Shown: positions 51,085 to 60,388, counted from the first letter of the stretch. The stretch is 64,000 bases of DNA from Firmicutes bacterium HGW-Firmicutes-16 (GCA_002841545.1 PGZZ01000008.1:57404-121403); one strand, 5' to 3'. Numbers and translations: made by a program. The notes: generated by a model from the letters alone, not told the origin.

Positions 51085-52584
51085 ATGTTCAACATTCAAG
51101 ATAACAGTGCTCAGTCGCTTTTTCAGAAGCTGATAGACTACTCAGGGTGCGGCACTACTCCGATGCATATGCCCGGACATAAGCGCAATTCCGAAGGGAT
51201 AAAGTTTCTGGAGGAGCTCGGCGCAAAATATGATATTACGGAAATTGATGGCTTTGATGATCTCCATCAACCTGAGGGCGTACTCGGTGACGCAATGAAA
51301 AAGGCTGCGTCTCTATGGAAAAGTAATAATTGCTTCTTCCTTGTGAACGGCTCGACCTGTGGCGTGCTCGCCACAGTCAGCGCAGCTTCCAAGCTCTGCG
51401 GGAGCGGTAAAATCATCATGGCGCGTAACTGTCACAGGTCGGTTTACAATGCTGCCGAGTTGAATGACCTGACGCCGATATATATTGCTCCCCAAACGGT
51501 CGAGGGCTTCGGCTTTTGCGGAAGCATTGCGCCAAAAGACATAGAATTGTCTGTTAGGGATAATCCCGGCACTCCCGTTATCCTAACAAGCCCAACTTAC
51601 GAAGGCGTGACATCAAATCTCGCCGAGATCGCTGTTATTTGTCATATGTACGGCTCACCGCTTATAGTTGACGAGGCGCATGGCGCTCACCTTGACCTAT
51701 CGTCGGTTTTTGTGGGCGGCGCGATTCACGCGGGCGCCGACATTGCAGTGCAGAGCCTACATAAAACTTTGACCGGACTTACGCAGACGGGACTATTGCA
51801 CCTCTCCGGCGGCCTCATACCAAAGGAAGACATACTCCGTGAGCTTGCCGTTTTTGAAACGAGCAGCCCGTCCTATCTGCTAATGGCGTCTATTGACGGA
51901 ACAAGAGAGCTTATTGAGGAACGCGGCAGCGAGCTCTTCAAGGCCTGGAAAAATCGGCTCGACCGCTTTGATTCACTCGTTACGCCGCTGCAGAACCTTC
52001 GTTTGCCCGGACATAGCGACCCCTTCGACTGTCAGAAAAAAACTAACAAAGCGGGGTACGTCAGGCGCGGCATCGAAACGGGTGCGGTCTATGGCTTTGA
52101 CCGGAGCAAAATCCTTATTTCCTGCGAGGGAACGGATACCTCCGGAGCTGTACTAATGGATAAGCTCCGCTCTCGCTTCGGCATCGAATGCGAAATGGCG
52201 GCCTGCCGCTATGTCGTTGCAATGACGGGGCTTTTGGACAGCGACGAAAACCTTGAACGGCTCGGCAGGTCGCTCTGCGAGCTTGACAAAGAGATACGCG
52301 GAACAGCGCCTCGAGTGCCCTTCACTGCACCGAAAATACCCCCAAGGCGCACTAGCGTTTCTGAGGCGCGCAAGAGTGAAACGAAAACCATTCTCCTCAA
52401 GGATGCGAGAGGCAGAGTTTCCGCCGAATTTGTCTGGGCCTATCCTCCCGGGATACCGCTTATCGTTCCGGGCGAGGAACTGACGGACGAGACTATAAGG
52501 AGCCTTGTAATTCAGCGTGAATCGGGCGTTTCACTTCATAGTACCGCAGGTGGTATGCCGAAAACGCTTTGTGTGCTGATATAA
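51085..52584 (+). CDS. Orn/Lys/Arg decarboxylase family PLP enzyme
   Basis: Fold type I PLP enzyme (499 residues) of the SpeA/CadA-like group found in Gram-positive bacteria, lacking the N-terminal wing domain. It begins with TPMHMPGHKRNSEG, has the VDEAHGAHL aspartate-histidine motif, and the PLP lysine in SLHKTLTGLTQTG (about residue 228). The C-terminal domain is of the Orn/Lys/Arg decarboxylase type. Likely makes cadaverine, putrescine or agmatine; the substrate is undetermined. The start is uncertain: ATG 51085 abuts the AAAGGAG site, while an in-frame ATT at 51094 has ideal spacing. Confidence 0.9.
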   Translation: MFNIQDNSAQSLFQKLIDYSGCGTTPMHMPGHKRNSEGIKFLEELGAKYDITEIDGFDDLHQPEGVLGDAMKKAASLWKSNNCFFLVNGSTCGVLATVSAASKLCGSGKIIMARNCHRSVYNAAELNDLTPIYIAPQTVEGFGFCGSIAPKDIELSVRDNPGTPVILTSPTYEGVTSNLAEIAVICHMYGSPLIVDEAHGAHLDLSSVFVGGAIHAGADIAVQSLHKTLTGLTQTGLLHLSGGLIPKEDILRELAVFETSSPSYLLMASIDGTRELIEERGSELFKAWKNRLDRFDSLVTPLQNLRLPGHSDPFDCQKKTNKAGYVRRGIETGAVYGFDRSKILISCEGTDTSGAVLMDKLRSRFGIECEMAACRYVVAMTGLLDSDENLERLGRSLCELDKEIRGTAPRVPFTAPKIPPRRTSVSEARKSETKTILLKDARGRVSAEFVWAYPPGIPLIVPGEELTDETIRSLVIQRESGVSLHSTAGGMPKTLCVLI

Positions 52585-52622
52585 AGCAGTTTGTTTTAGC
52601 GGTTCAAAAAAGCCTCCCACCC

Positions 52623-52651
52623 TTGACAATTGCCCCAATTTAATCTATATT
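52623..52651 (+). promoter_or_regulatory. Sigma-A promoter of the SCIFF peptide
   Basis: TTGACA (52623-52628), a 17-bp spacer, TATATT (52646-52651), followed by AAGGAG and the ATG at 52688. Confidence 0.85.
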
Positions 52652-52687
52652 AAAGCGTAAGCAGTAATTCATTAAGGAGTTGTCACC

Positions 52688-52831
52688 ATGAAAAGAATAA
52701 AAACTCTCATTACCCGCGACCTGAACAAGACCCTCAAGACGGGCGGCTGCGGCGAGTGCCAGACTTCCTGCCAGTCCGCATGCAAAACCTCCTGCGGCGT
52801 TGCCAATCAGGTCTGCGAGAAGTGCAAATAA
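52688..52831 (+). CDS. SCIFF ranthipeptide precursor (six-cysteines-in-forty-five family)
   Basis: A 47-residue ribosomal peptide precursor. A basic leader (MKRIKTLITRDLNKTLKTGG) is followed by a core with Cys at 21, 24, 28, 32, 36, 43 and 46: CGECQTSCQSACKTSC then VCEKC. The C-x2-C-x3-C-x3-C-x3-C spacing and the SCQSACKTSC block are the hallmark of SCIFF peptides, almost universal in Clostridia and modified by a radical SAM enzyme to sulfur-to-non-alpha-carbon thioethers. This copy has seven rather than six cysteines because of the terminal CEKC. The maturase gene is 104 bases downstream beyond a terminator. Confidence 0.95.
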   Translation: MKRIKTLITRDLNKTLKTGGCGECQTSCQSACKTSCGVANQVCEKCK

Positions 52832-52849
52832 GCCTTTGACTTAGGTATT

Positions 52850-52888
52850 AAATGCTGTTCGGTCTGTTTTTGGTCGAACAGCATTTTT
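52850..52888 (+). terminator. Terminator/attenuator between SCIFF peptide and maturase
   Basis: AATGCTGTTCG (52851-52861) pairs with CGAACAGCATT (52875-52885), followed by a T run. Partial read-through would make peptide mRNA much more abundant than maturase mRNA. Confidence 0.85.
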
Positions 52889-52935
52889 CCCTGTCTGCAC
52901 ATATCAGGATAAACTGTCATTTTTTAGAGGTAGCT

Positions 52936-54312
52936 ATGATACATCAATATAAACTTAACGGCTGTAACATCGTACTCGATGTTTTCAGCGGCGCCGTACA
53001 TTCGGTGGACGAGCTGGCATACGACATAATAGGGCTTTTTGAGACCTACTCCGAGGAGGAAATCGTGTCCTGTATGCTCGAAAAATACGCTTCCGATTCA
53101 GAGATTACCCGTGAGGAGATACTTGATTGCATCACGGATGTCCGTGAGCTGAGAGACGAAGGCAAGCTTTTCACCGAAGATTGCTATGGTGAGCATGCCT
53201 GCGATTTAAAGAACAACAACCACGCAATCAAGGCTCTGTGCCTGCACGTAGCGCACACCTGTAACCTTAGCTGTGAATACTGTTTTGCGGCACAGGGAAA
53301 GTACCACGGCGAGAGAGCTCTGATGAGCTTTGAGGTCGGCAAAAAGGCACTTAATTTTCTGATAGCGAATTCAGGGAATCAGAAGAACCTTGAGGTCGAT
53401 TTCTTCGGCGGGGAACCGCTTATGAACTGGGACGTATGCAAAAAGCTTGTCGCCTACGCACGCTCACGCGAAGAGGAAACGGGAAAGTCGTTTCGTTTTA
53501 CTCTTACGACGAATGGTCTACTTGTTGACGACGATGTTATCGAATTTGCAAACCACGAGATGCATAACGTAGTTATGAGTCTTGACGGTCGGCAGGAGGT
53601 CCACGACCGCCTGCGTAAAACCCCAAACGGCAAGGGTAGCTATGAGCTGATTGTCCCGAAATTCCAAAAATTCGCGAAAATGCGCGGAGAGCGAGATTAT
53701 TACATTCGCGGAACCTATACTCATAACAACGTCGAGTTCACAAAGGACCTTTTTCATATGGCGGATTTAGGCTTCACCGCGCTGTCGATGGAACCCGTAG
53801 TCTGCGCGCCGGACGACCCCTATGCGCTGACACAGGAGGATTTGCCCATTCTCTTTGAACAGTATGAGATACTTGCAAAAGAGATGATAAAGCGCGACAA
53901 AGAGGGAAGAGGCTTCATCTTTTATCACTATATGCTAGACCTTGAGGGCGGACCCTGCATTTATAAGCGCATCTCCGGCTGCGGTAGCGGAACCGAATAT
54001 CTTGCCGTTACCCCCTGGGGCGAGCTTTATCCCTGCCACCAGTTCGTTGGCGACGAAAAATACAGCATGGGCAATGTCTGGGATGGAGTCATCAATACCG
54101 AACTGCGCGAGAGCTTTAAAGGCTGCAACGCTTACGCACGCCCCTCCTGCGCCGACTGCTGGGCAAAGCTATATTGCAGTGGAGGCTGCGCCGCAAACGC
54201 CTACCATGCCTCCGGCGATATAACAGGCGCCTATGAATACGGCTGTGAGCTTTTTAAAAAGCGAATGGAATGCGCGATAATGATTAAAGTCGCCGAAAGC
54301 GACGAAGAATAA
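52936..54312 (+). CDS. SCIFF thioether-forming radical SAM maturase
   Basis: Radical SAM/SPASM peptide maturase of 458 residues that installs thioether crosslinks in the SCIFF peptide (CteB-like). The N-terminal RiPP-recognition winged helix spans residues 1-90 (MIHQYKLNG ... VRELRDEGKLF). The [4Fe-4S]-SAM motif is C109-x3-C113-x2-C116 (CNLSCEYC). The SPASM domain has auxiliary-cluster cysteines around CGSGTEYLAVTPWGELYPC, then CADCWAKLYCSGGC and the last YGC. The ATG at 52936 follows AGAGG; the longer frame from 52852 runs through the terminator and is rejected. Confidence 0.95.
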   Translation: MIHQYKLNGCNIVLDVFSGAVHSVDELAYDIIGLFETYSEEEIVSCMLEKYASDSEITREEILDCITDVRELRDEGKLFTEDCYGEHACDLKNNNHAIKALCLHVAHTCNLSCEYCFAAQGKYHGERALMSFEVGKKALNFLIANSGNQKNLEVDFFGGEPLMNWDVCKKLVAYARSREEETGKSFRFTLTTNGLLVDDDVIEFANHEMHNVVMSLDGRQEVHDRLRKTPNGKGSYELIVPKFQKFAKMRGERDYYIRGTYTHNNVEFTKDLFHMADLGFTALSMEPVVCAPDDPYALTQEDLPILFEQYEILAKEMIKRDKEGRGFIFYHYMLDLEGGPCIYKRISGCGSGTEYLAVTPWGELYPCHQFVGDEKYSMGNVWDGVINTELRESFKGCNAYARPSCADCWAKLYCSGGCAANAYHASGDITGAYEYGCELFKKRMECAIMIKVAESDEE

Positions 54313-54354
54313 CAAAACGTATCCGGCACATTTCTTCGTGCCGGATACGTTTTG
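54313..54354. terminator. Bidirectional terminator between maturase and diguanylate cyclase
   Basis: A 17-bp perfect stem (54313-54329 with 54338-54354) with CAAAA / TTTTG outer arms and a GC core, between convergent genes. Confidence 0.9.
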
Positions 54355-54355
54355 T

Positions 54356-56146
54356 TCAGTCTTCAAGTATAAACTGACCTTTTCCGTTGTTTTTTGCTTT
54401 GTACAGTGCATTGTCCGCGCGCTTGTAAACATCTTCAAAGGTGTCGCCCTTGCCTGCAAAACAGCAGCCTATGGAGCAGCTTGGGGACGGAATGTCTATA
54501 TCGCCGCTTATGTTATCCTTGATTAAGCTGTCCATAAGCTCACAGAGCCTGCGCTCGACGCTCTTTCTATCCGACGTAAGCGTCATATATACCACGAATT
54601 CGTCTCCGCCCAGGCGGCCAAGAATATCGCCGAACCTAAAGGTGCTTCTCAGCTTACCGGCAAAATGTATCAAAGCCCTGTCACCGCAATCGTGCCCGAA
54701 TTTGTCGTTGATGTCCTTAAACCCGTCCAAATCGAGCAGAGCAAAAACCGAATGCTCGTTTTCTTCTAACCTCGAGAGACACGCATTTACCGCTTGTTCT
54801 GTCTCCGCTCGGTTTCGCAGACCCGTAAGGCTGTCGGTAGTCGCCTTTTCGCGCAGAATCAGCCGCTCATTCTCTTGTTCGTCGATGTCTTCGACCGTCC
54901 CGATGGTCAGAGCCTCGCCCTCACCTTTGTCTGTCAGTCTTGATCCGGTGACACGATACCATCTGTAGACGTCTCTGCCGCAAAAGTTAAATATACGCAC
55001 TATAACAGACGTCTCACCCTTATTTCGCAGGTCGGATACCGATTGGTAGTATGTGGGGCGATCGGCCGGATGAACATATGTTCCGAGCTCCATAAGAGAA
55101 ACATAGGGCTTCGGGAGTTTTACATGCTCGGATTCGCTTATGAATACAAGCTTGTCCGTCCTCCTGTCATATTCAAACGCAGCTCTTGCCGATTGTTTTG
55201 TTGCAATGCGGAATTTAATTTTGAAAAGGTCCATGCGCCGCGCCGCGCGATCGGCATTGAAAACGCTAAAAGCGATTAAGCCCAAAATCAATAGAACCGC
55301 CACTGCGCTGAACAGGTTGACATTTGCAAGCGCTCCATCCATATACAAATTTATTTCTTTCGTGGGCTGCATGTAAACGACCGACCAGTTGTTTATTCCC
55401 ATCGCTTTTATATATGCTGTAAATTTCTCGCCATCTGTTGTTCGTGTAACGGTCAGCAGCTTTTCTTTCAAATCCCCACTTTCTCCGAAGCTGTAAAGCC
55501 CATTTTTGAACCATGATTCTTCTGAGCTCTGACATAATAACATACTGCCATTTTCATCGACTATTCCCAATCTTCCGTTATCATTTAAGGGGGGACTATC
55601 AAGCATATTTTCAAGTGACGCTTGACTAAAAAGCAGCATTATAGCGGCCAACGTGCCGTCCGGCGCTGAAAAACTGGAGGCAACCCCCATCATATTAAGC
55701 CCGTCACTGCTTTGCTTAACCTGAGAAACAGCGGTTTCTCCCGAATTAAACGCTTCTCTCGCCGTTTCAAGGAACAACGAACCATATTTCATTTTTCCGT
55801 ACGTCAAACTTCCATCGCCTGCAAAAACCAAAATTTCATCTGCATGCGAACGGTCGTACAACTCGGTAAAATAGCGTTCTTCATTCTCCGCGTTGATGAC
55901 TATAAGTGACAGTGTAAGTCCCGCATTATATACCATTTCTGTCTTTTTTTCTATAAAGCCAAGGATACGCAGTTTTCCCATTTCGGTCAAATCTGAAAAA
56001 TGCTTGTTCTCATAATCTAATGAGTTTTCAGTATATTTCGCATAGGTCTGGCGCACAAATAATGCTTGGGGAACTAGTAACAGCAAGGTTGCTATTACGG
56101 TAATAATGAGCGTAATAGCTCCTCTGAACGTCTTCTTGGTTTCCAA
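54356..56146 (-). CDS. Membrane diguanylate cyclase (dCache-like sensor, PAS, GGDEF)
   Basis: A 596-residue sensor enzyme making c-di-GMP. TM1 (about 10-32), an extracellular dCache-like sensor (about 35-278), TM2 (about 280-302), a PAS/PAC domain (about 320-425, with RWYRVTGSRL), and a C-terminal GGDEF domain (DSLTGLRNR; active site RLGGDEF near 510). The inhibitory I-site RxxD (RFGD) lies exactly five residues before GGDEF, so product feedback is expected. The start is taken as TTG 56146 (AGGGAAGGA seven bases upstream). The predicted promoter start near 56196 leaves almost no leader for ATG 56194 and excludes the GTG at 56215. Confidence 0.88.
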   Translation of the reverse strand: METKKTFRGAITLIITVIATLLLLVPQALFVRQTYAKYTENSLDYENKHFSDLTEMGKLRILGFIEKKTEMVYNAGLTLSLIVINAENEERYFTELYDRSHADEILVFAGDGSLTYGKMKYGSLFLETAREAFNSGETAVSQVKQSSDGLNMMGVASSFSAPDGTLAAIMLLFSQASLENMLDSPPLNDNGRLGIVDENGSMLLCQSSEESWFKNGLYSFGESGDLKEKLLTVTRTTDGEKFTAYIKAMGINNWSVVYMQPTKEINLYMDGALANVNLFSAVAVLLILGLIAFSVFNADRAARRMDLFKIKFRIATKQSARAAFEYDRRTDKLVFISESEHVKLPKPYVSLMELGTYVHPADRPTYYQSVSDLRNKGETSVIVRIFNFCGRDVYRWYRVTGSRLTDKGEGEALTIGTVEDIDEQENERLILREKATTDSLTGLRNRAETEQAVNACLSRLEENEHSVFALLDLDGFKDINDKFGHDCGDRALIHFAGKLRSTFRFGDILGRLGGDEFVVYMTLTSDRKSVERRLCELMDSLIKDNISGDIDIPSPSCSIGCCFAGKGDTFEDVYKRADNALYKAKNNGKGQFILED

Positions 56147-56202
56147 ATCGTTTTCCTTCCCTACCGTTGTATAACAATATTTGTAATTCGCCATTTTTTT
56201 GT

Positions 56203-56231
56203 ATAATAACACCAATTTTGATATTATGCAA
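56203..56231 (-). promoter_or_regulatory. Sigma-A promoter of diguanylate cyclase gene
   Basis: Minus strand TTGCAT (56226-56231), a 17-bp spacer, TATTAT (56203-56208). Confidence 0.65.
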
Positions 56232-56403
56232 GGAACACGAACAGGCTAATAACTATAAATACTCATTGGTAATAACTATCTGTACTATATTTATCCCCTG
56301 TTTATATCCTTTAAGTAAATGCTTTGGCAAATTATCTTTCTCTGAGCCATGTTTACTTTTTATACCTTGACTGGAATCAAAAGAAAAGGTATTCTAATAT
56401 AAT

Positions 56404-57870
56404 ATGAAACTGTATTTATTTAACCATGACTACCGCTATGCAGTGGAACAAATACTGCTGACTCTGTTTCCCGATGAACGTCCCGAGTATCCTCAGGAGG
56501 AACCTACGGGGGACAGGGCGGAGCTTTATCTATTTACTGCAAGTTCAAGGCACACAGCCGTATGCAGACTCTATTTGAATGGCAAGGAGTTCCGAGGCAG
56601 GGCAAATGTTTCTTCCTCGCAGATTACGGATGAAATTTCGAAGTCTAAATATCTTCAAAGGATAATAAAGCTCTCTTTTTATCGTGCTGCGCTAATATCA
56701 GGGAAATCGAAACCTGTATGGGGCGCTCTTACCGGGATACGCCCGGGAAAACTTCTTTCAAATCTGCTTGAATCTGGTCTGAGCGACAAGGCTGCGTTAT
56801 CCAAATATATTCACGATAACGATGTCAGCCCCGAGAGGGCTCTATTATGCCTTCACACCGCGCATGCGGGAATGGATTGCGCGAAAAGCCTCGATAAAAA
56901 CGACATTTGTATCTATCTCGGGATTCCCTTTTGCCCGACGCGCTGTTCCTATTGCTCATTTGTAAGCCAGTCTGTGCAAAAAAGCATGAAGCTGATACCG
57001 GACTTTCTTACGGCGCTTTACCGCGAGATTGATGCGACAGCGGAGGTCATAAATAAGCTTGGTTTACGTCCCGTATCTGTCTATATGGGCGGCGGCACCC
57101 CAACAACGCTTTCAGCTTTGCAGCTTGATGAGCTTTGTTCAAGGCTTGAAACCACCTTCGATTTCTCCGCTATTCGTGAATATACAGTTGAGGCAGGCAG
57201 ACCGGATACAATAACGCGAGAAAAGCTTGAAGCCCTCAAACGGCATGGTGTCACTCGTGTAAGCGTGAACCCGCAGACGATGGACAACGCTGTTCTCGCG
57301 GCAATCGGCAGAAAGCATACGGCACAGGATATTCTGGACGCACTTAAAATTGTTTCCGAGGTCGGCGGCTTTGCTGTGAATATGGATCTTATAGCGGGGC
57401 TTCCTCTCGATACTCCCCCGGGCTTCAAAAATACGCTCGATAAGGTTCTCGCGCTCCATCCCGAGAACATCACAGTCCACACGCTCTCGCTCAAAAAGGG
57501 TTCACGCATAACGCTGGGCGACACCACGCGGCCTTCGGCGGAGGACGTCGGCAAAATGATAGACTACGCGAACAGCGCGCTGTTTTCCGCAGAATATGAG
57601 CCATACTATCTCTATCGCCAAAAATATATGTCCGGCGGGTTCGAAAATATCGGCTGGCAGCGCTCTCACACCGAGAATATTTACAACATATGTATAATGG
57701 AAGAGCTGTGCTCAATAATTTCAATGGGCGGCGGCGCCTCGACTAAACTGTGCCTCGGTAAGGGCCGCATCGAACGCATCTTCAACCCGAAATATCCTGC
57801 GGAATATATTGAAAGTATCAACAAAATTGTTGATGCCAAAATAATAATTCCGGAACAGTTGAAGTATTAA
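56404..57870 (+). CDS. hemZ: HemZ-type coproporphyrinogen dehydrogenase-like radical SAM protein
   Basis: Radical SAM enzyme of 488 residues with a Clostridia/Bacilli HemZ layout. It has an N-terminal domain of about 165 residues unique to HemZ (containing WGALTGIRPGKL), then C177-x3-C181-x2-C184 (CPTRCSYC), the SAM glycine motif YMGGGTPT and VEAGRPDT. HemZ is thought to be an oxygen-independent coproporphyrinogen oxidase, but many organisms with it lack full heme synthesis. A TTGACT-17-TATTCT promoter (56367-56395) ends only nine bases before the ATG, so translation may be almost leaderless; no good ribosome-binding site is visible. Confidence 0.86.
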   Translation: MKLYLFNHDYRYAVEQILLTLFPDERPEYPQEEPTGDRAELYLFTASSRHTAVCRLYLNGKEFRGRANVSSSQITDEISKSKYLQRIIKLSFYRAALISGKSKPVWGALTGIRPGKLLSNLLESGLSDKAALSKYIHDNDVSPERALLCLHTAHAGMDCAKSLDKNDICIYLGIPFCPTRCSYCSFVSQSVQKSMKLIPDFLTALYREIDATAEVINKLGLRPVSVYMGGGTPTTLSALQLDELCSRLETTFDFSAIREYTVEAGRPDTITREKLEALKRHGVTRVSVNPQTMDNAVLAAIGRKHTAQDILDALKIVSEVGGFAVNMDLIAGLPLDTPPGFKNTLDKVLALHPENITVHTLSLKKGSRITLGDTTRPSAEDVGKMIDYANSALFSAEYEPYYLYRQKYMSGGFENIGWQRSHTENIYNICIMEELCSIISMGGGASTKLCLGKGRIERIFNPKYPAEYIESINKIVDAKIIIPEQLKY

Positions 57871-57929
57871 CTATATTTAATACTTTTGATCGATAATAAA
57901 ACCAATCAAACAGCATGGGAGGAAACCCA

Positions 57930-58862
57930 ATGGCGTTTATACTGGATGATATTAACTCAAGAGCAAAGAAGGATCCGGCCGCTTTTATCCGCGAATGCGA
58001 CGCAGAGTATGACGCGAAGATTCGTCGTGCCGCCGACCTGATCGAAAAACACCGTGAACAATGCCCTATAGTTCTCATGTCCGGCCCCTCCGGCAGCGGC
58101 AAAACGACCACCTCGAAAAAAATTGAGGAGGAGCTTTTGCTGCGCGGCATAACGACTTATGCACTGTCAATGGACAACTATTTCCGAACAGTTGACGATA
58201 CTTCGCCCAAAATGGCGGACGGATCCTACGACCCCGAGTCACCCAAATGCGTTGATATGGGGCTTTTGACGGAGCATTTTCATCGGCTTGCTCAGGGCGA
58301 GGCAATAGACGTTCCAAAGTTCAATTTCACAAAGCAGCGTCGTGCCGACGAGCACTCCGCTACCATTAGGCTCGGCAATAACGACATTGTCGTGGTCGAA
58401 GGCATACATGCCTTAAACGACGAGCTGACGACGGCAAACCCCGAGGCGCTGAAGCTCTATATCAGCGCTCGCACGAATGTTATAAATGATGGTGAGTACT
58501 GTTTCAAGGCGACGTGGATGCGCCTTGTACGCAGAGTAGTGCGCGACAATCTGTTTCGAGGAGCCACACCGGACTATACCCTCAGCATCTGGGCAAACAT
58601 TCGCCGCGGTGAAAAAAGTTATATCAGTCCATTCAAGGAAAAAGCCGACTTCAAATTCGACTCATCCTTCCCTTATGAGATATGTGTTTTAAAATCCGCA
58701 GCGCAGAAGCTTTTCGCAAATATTCCTGAGGGCATAGAACGCTATCAGGAGCTTTGCAGCATCGGACCCGCGCTTGAAAAGTTTGAAGATATAGACCCGA
58801 AGTTTTTGCTTCCCGATTCACTACTCACGGAATTCCTCGGCGGCGGCAAGTATAAATACTAA
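57930..58862 (+). CDS. Nucleoside kinase, uridine kinase-like P-loop protein
   Basis: P-loop kinase of the uridine kinase/phosphoribulokinase family, 310 residues. A helical N-terminus of about 45 residues precedes Walker A (MSGPSGSGKTTTSKK, about 50-60), the acceptor-binding SMDNYFR and the PKFNF motif, Walker B VVVEGIHALND and a lid region. Family members in Firmicutes are annotated as nucleoside kinases; the phosphate acceptor is unknown. The ATG at 57930 follows GGAGGAAA; an upstream ATG at 57915 overlaps this site. Confidence 0.85.
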   Translation: MAFILDDINSRAKKDPAAFIRECDAEYDAKIRRAADLIEKHREQCPIVLMSGPSGSGKTTTSKKIEEELLLRGITTYALSMDNYFRTVDDTSPKMADGSYDPESPKCVDMGLLTEHFHRLAQGEAIDVPKFNFTKQRRADEHSATIRLGNNDIVVVEGIHALNDELTTANPEALKLYISARTNVINDGEYCFKATWMRLVRRVVRDNLFRGATPDYTLSIWANIRRGEKSYISPFKEKADFKFDSSFPYEICVLKSAAQKLFANIPEGIERYQELCSIGPALEKFEDIDPKFLLPDSLLTEFLGGGKYKY

Positions 58863-58935
58863 AAACGCGTGGCGCGAACTTCGTGCCAATACAAATAAAT
58901 ACAAAGCACTACAGCTTGGAAAGGTGGATGACACT

Positions 58936-59649
58936 ATGTCCACAAAAATCAGTTACTATTTTTCAAAGCTCGACAAATTTCCGGTCCCTGACTTTTTCGA
59001 TGGTCTCACCGAGACATATGAGATTCTTCAAAAGGCAAAGACCTACTTAAAAGAGACTTTGGTAACACCGGATGTAAAAGAGAACAACGGTGAAATCCGA
59101 GGCGACGCGCCGAACCTGCACGGGAACTACTACATCGGCGAAGGAACGGTCATCTATAACGATGTAACAATAATCGGTCCCGTATATATCGGACGAAATT
59201 GCGAGATAATGCCCGGTGCGGTTATCCGACCAAACACGATAATTGCGGATAGCTGCAGCGTCGGCCATGGAAGCGAGGTCAAGCACTGCGTCCTGTTCGG
59301 CGGGTCAAAGATTGCGTCGCTCGCCTTCGCGGGGGACAGCATTCTGGGCGCGTCTGCGCGCATTGGCAGCGGCGTTATCACTGCAAACCGAAAATTTGAC
59401 CAGTCGACCGCTACCCTCAAGGTCGAGGGCAAGAGAGTCGATCTCGGAGACAGCTTCTTTGGCTGTATCCTCGGTGACAGCTCTAGGCTCGGCGCAAACG
59501 CGGTTTCGCAGCCGGGAACGCACATCGGACCTAACACCTGGGTCTTTCCCCTGACAAACGTCCGTGGCTTCATTCCGGCCTGCAAGAGAGTTTATCACGA
59601 GCACAAGACTGTGATGGACGAAAACGAAATTGTTGAGCTGAAGCCTTGA
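58936..59649 (+). CDS. Left-handed beta-helix (hexapeptide repeat) protein, GlmU C-terminal-like
   Basis: A 237-residue protein dominated by hexapeptide repeats (YIGEGTVIYNDVTIIGPVYIG, then NCEIMPGAVIRP, SVGHGSEVKHCV, GANAVSQPGTHIGPN), forming a trimeric left-handed beta-helix as in GlmU and nucleotide-sugar acyltransferases. The first 75 residues are helical without a complete pyrophosphorylase signature, so acetyltransferase or a non-catalytic role are both possible. The ATG at 58936 has AAAGGTGG upstream; a GTG at 58924 is less well placed. Its stop overlaps the PAP2 start. Confidence 0.75.
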   Translation: MSTKISYYFSKLDKFPVPDFFDGLTETYEILQKAKTYLKETLVTPDVKENNGEIRGDAPNLHGNYYIGEGTVIYNDVTIIGPVYIGRNCEIMPGAVIRPNTIIADSCSVGHGSEVKHCVLFGGSKIASLAFAGDSILGASARIGSGVITANRKFDQSTATLKVEGKRVDLGDSFFGCILGDSSRLGANAVSQPGTHIGPNTWVFPLTNVRGFIPACKRVYHEHKTVMDENEIVELKP

Positions 59650-60203
59650 TAGCAGCGATACAGAATTTTGACACGAGCGCTTTGTTATATATTCAGGATT
59701 TTCTGCGCACCCCTTTTTTAACCCCGATTATGGTGTTTTTTTCGAAGCTAGGCAACATCGGGTTTATCTGGATATTCACAGGGCTTCTTTTGCTCATTTC
59801 GAAGAAAACAAGGCGGGGCGGCTTTGATTTGCTCATCTGCCTTATCGCGGCTTATATCGTAAACGACCTTATAATTAAGCCGCTCGTCGCTAGACCGAGA
59901 CCTTACGACACAATCGAGGTGCTGCAGATACTTGTAAAGCCCCTGTCCTCATACTCCCTCCCCTCTGGGCACACGAATTTCAGCTTCGCTGCAGCTTTGG
60001 CTCTGACGCTCGCCTATGGTAAAAAGGGAGCTCTTGCCTATATCCCCGCCGTTTTAATCGCTGTTTCACGCTGCTATGTCGGTGTACATTATCCAAGCGA
60101 TGTGCTGCTGGGAATGCTCTGTGGCACGCTGGTCGCTCTTGCCGTATACCTGCTTCTGCAAAAATACATCAAAACAGATTTTATCAGGAAGAATATGTTG
60201 TGA
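59646..60203 (+). CDS. PAP2-family membrane phosphatase
   Basis: Integral membrane phosphatase (185 residues, about five helices) with all three PAP2 motifs: KPLVARPRP, PSGH (SLPSGHTNF) and SRCYVGVHYPSD. Family members hydrolyse phosphatidate or undecaprenyl pyrophosphate at the outer leaflet. It starts at TTG 59646 overlapping the previous stop, indicating translational coupling. It ends before a terminator-like hairpin. Confidence 0.88.
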   Translation: MIAAIQNFDTSALLYIQDFLRTPFLTPIMVFFSKLGNIGFIWIFTGLLLLISKKTRRGGFDLLICLIAAYIVNDLIIKPLVARPRPYDTIEVLQILVKPLSSYSLPSGHTNFSFAAALALTLAYGKKGALAYIPAVLIAVSRCYVGVHYPSDVLLGMLCGTLVALAVYLLLQKYIKTDFIRKNML

Positions 60204-60208
60204 TAATA

Positions 60209-60247
60209 AAACCGCCGCAGTCGGAATAGATTTGCGGCGGTGTTATA
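60209..60247 (+). terminator. Terminator after PAP2 gene
   Basis: CCGCCGCA (60212-60219) pairs with TGCGGCGG (60233-60240), with an A-rich 5' flank and a T-rich 3' flank. Confidence 0.75.
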
Positions 60248-60287
60248 CTTTTCGCTTTTCACAATACGGAAAGTCGAAAGTGATAAC

Positions 60288-60316
60288 TTGATAAAATCGA
60301 GTTTTTATGATATAAT
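60288..60316 (+). promoter_or_regulatory. Sigma-A promoter of rpoN
   Basis: TTGATA (60288-60293), a 17-bp spacer, TATAAT (60311-60316), about 72 bases upstream of the rpoN ATG. Confidence 0.8.
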
Positions 60317-60388
60317 TTTATAATATAAGTCCAAATGTTCTTAACTTTCGACAAGCTTTTTGATTCTGAAGGATAGGAGGTAATGCCA

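Noticed and set aside
52852..52935. Upstream extension of the SCIFF maturase
   Set aside because: The in-frame extension overlaps the terminator hairpin and lacks a ribosome-binding site.
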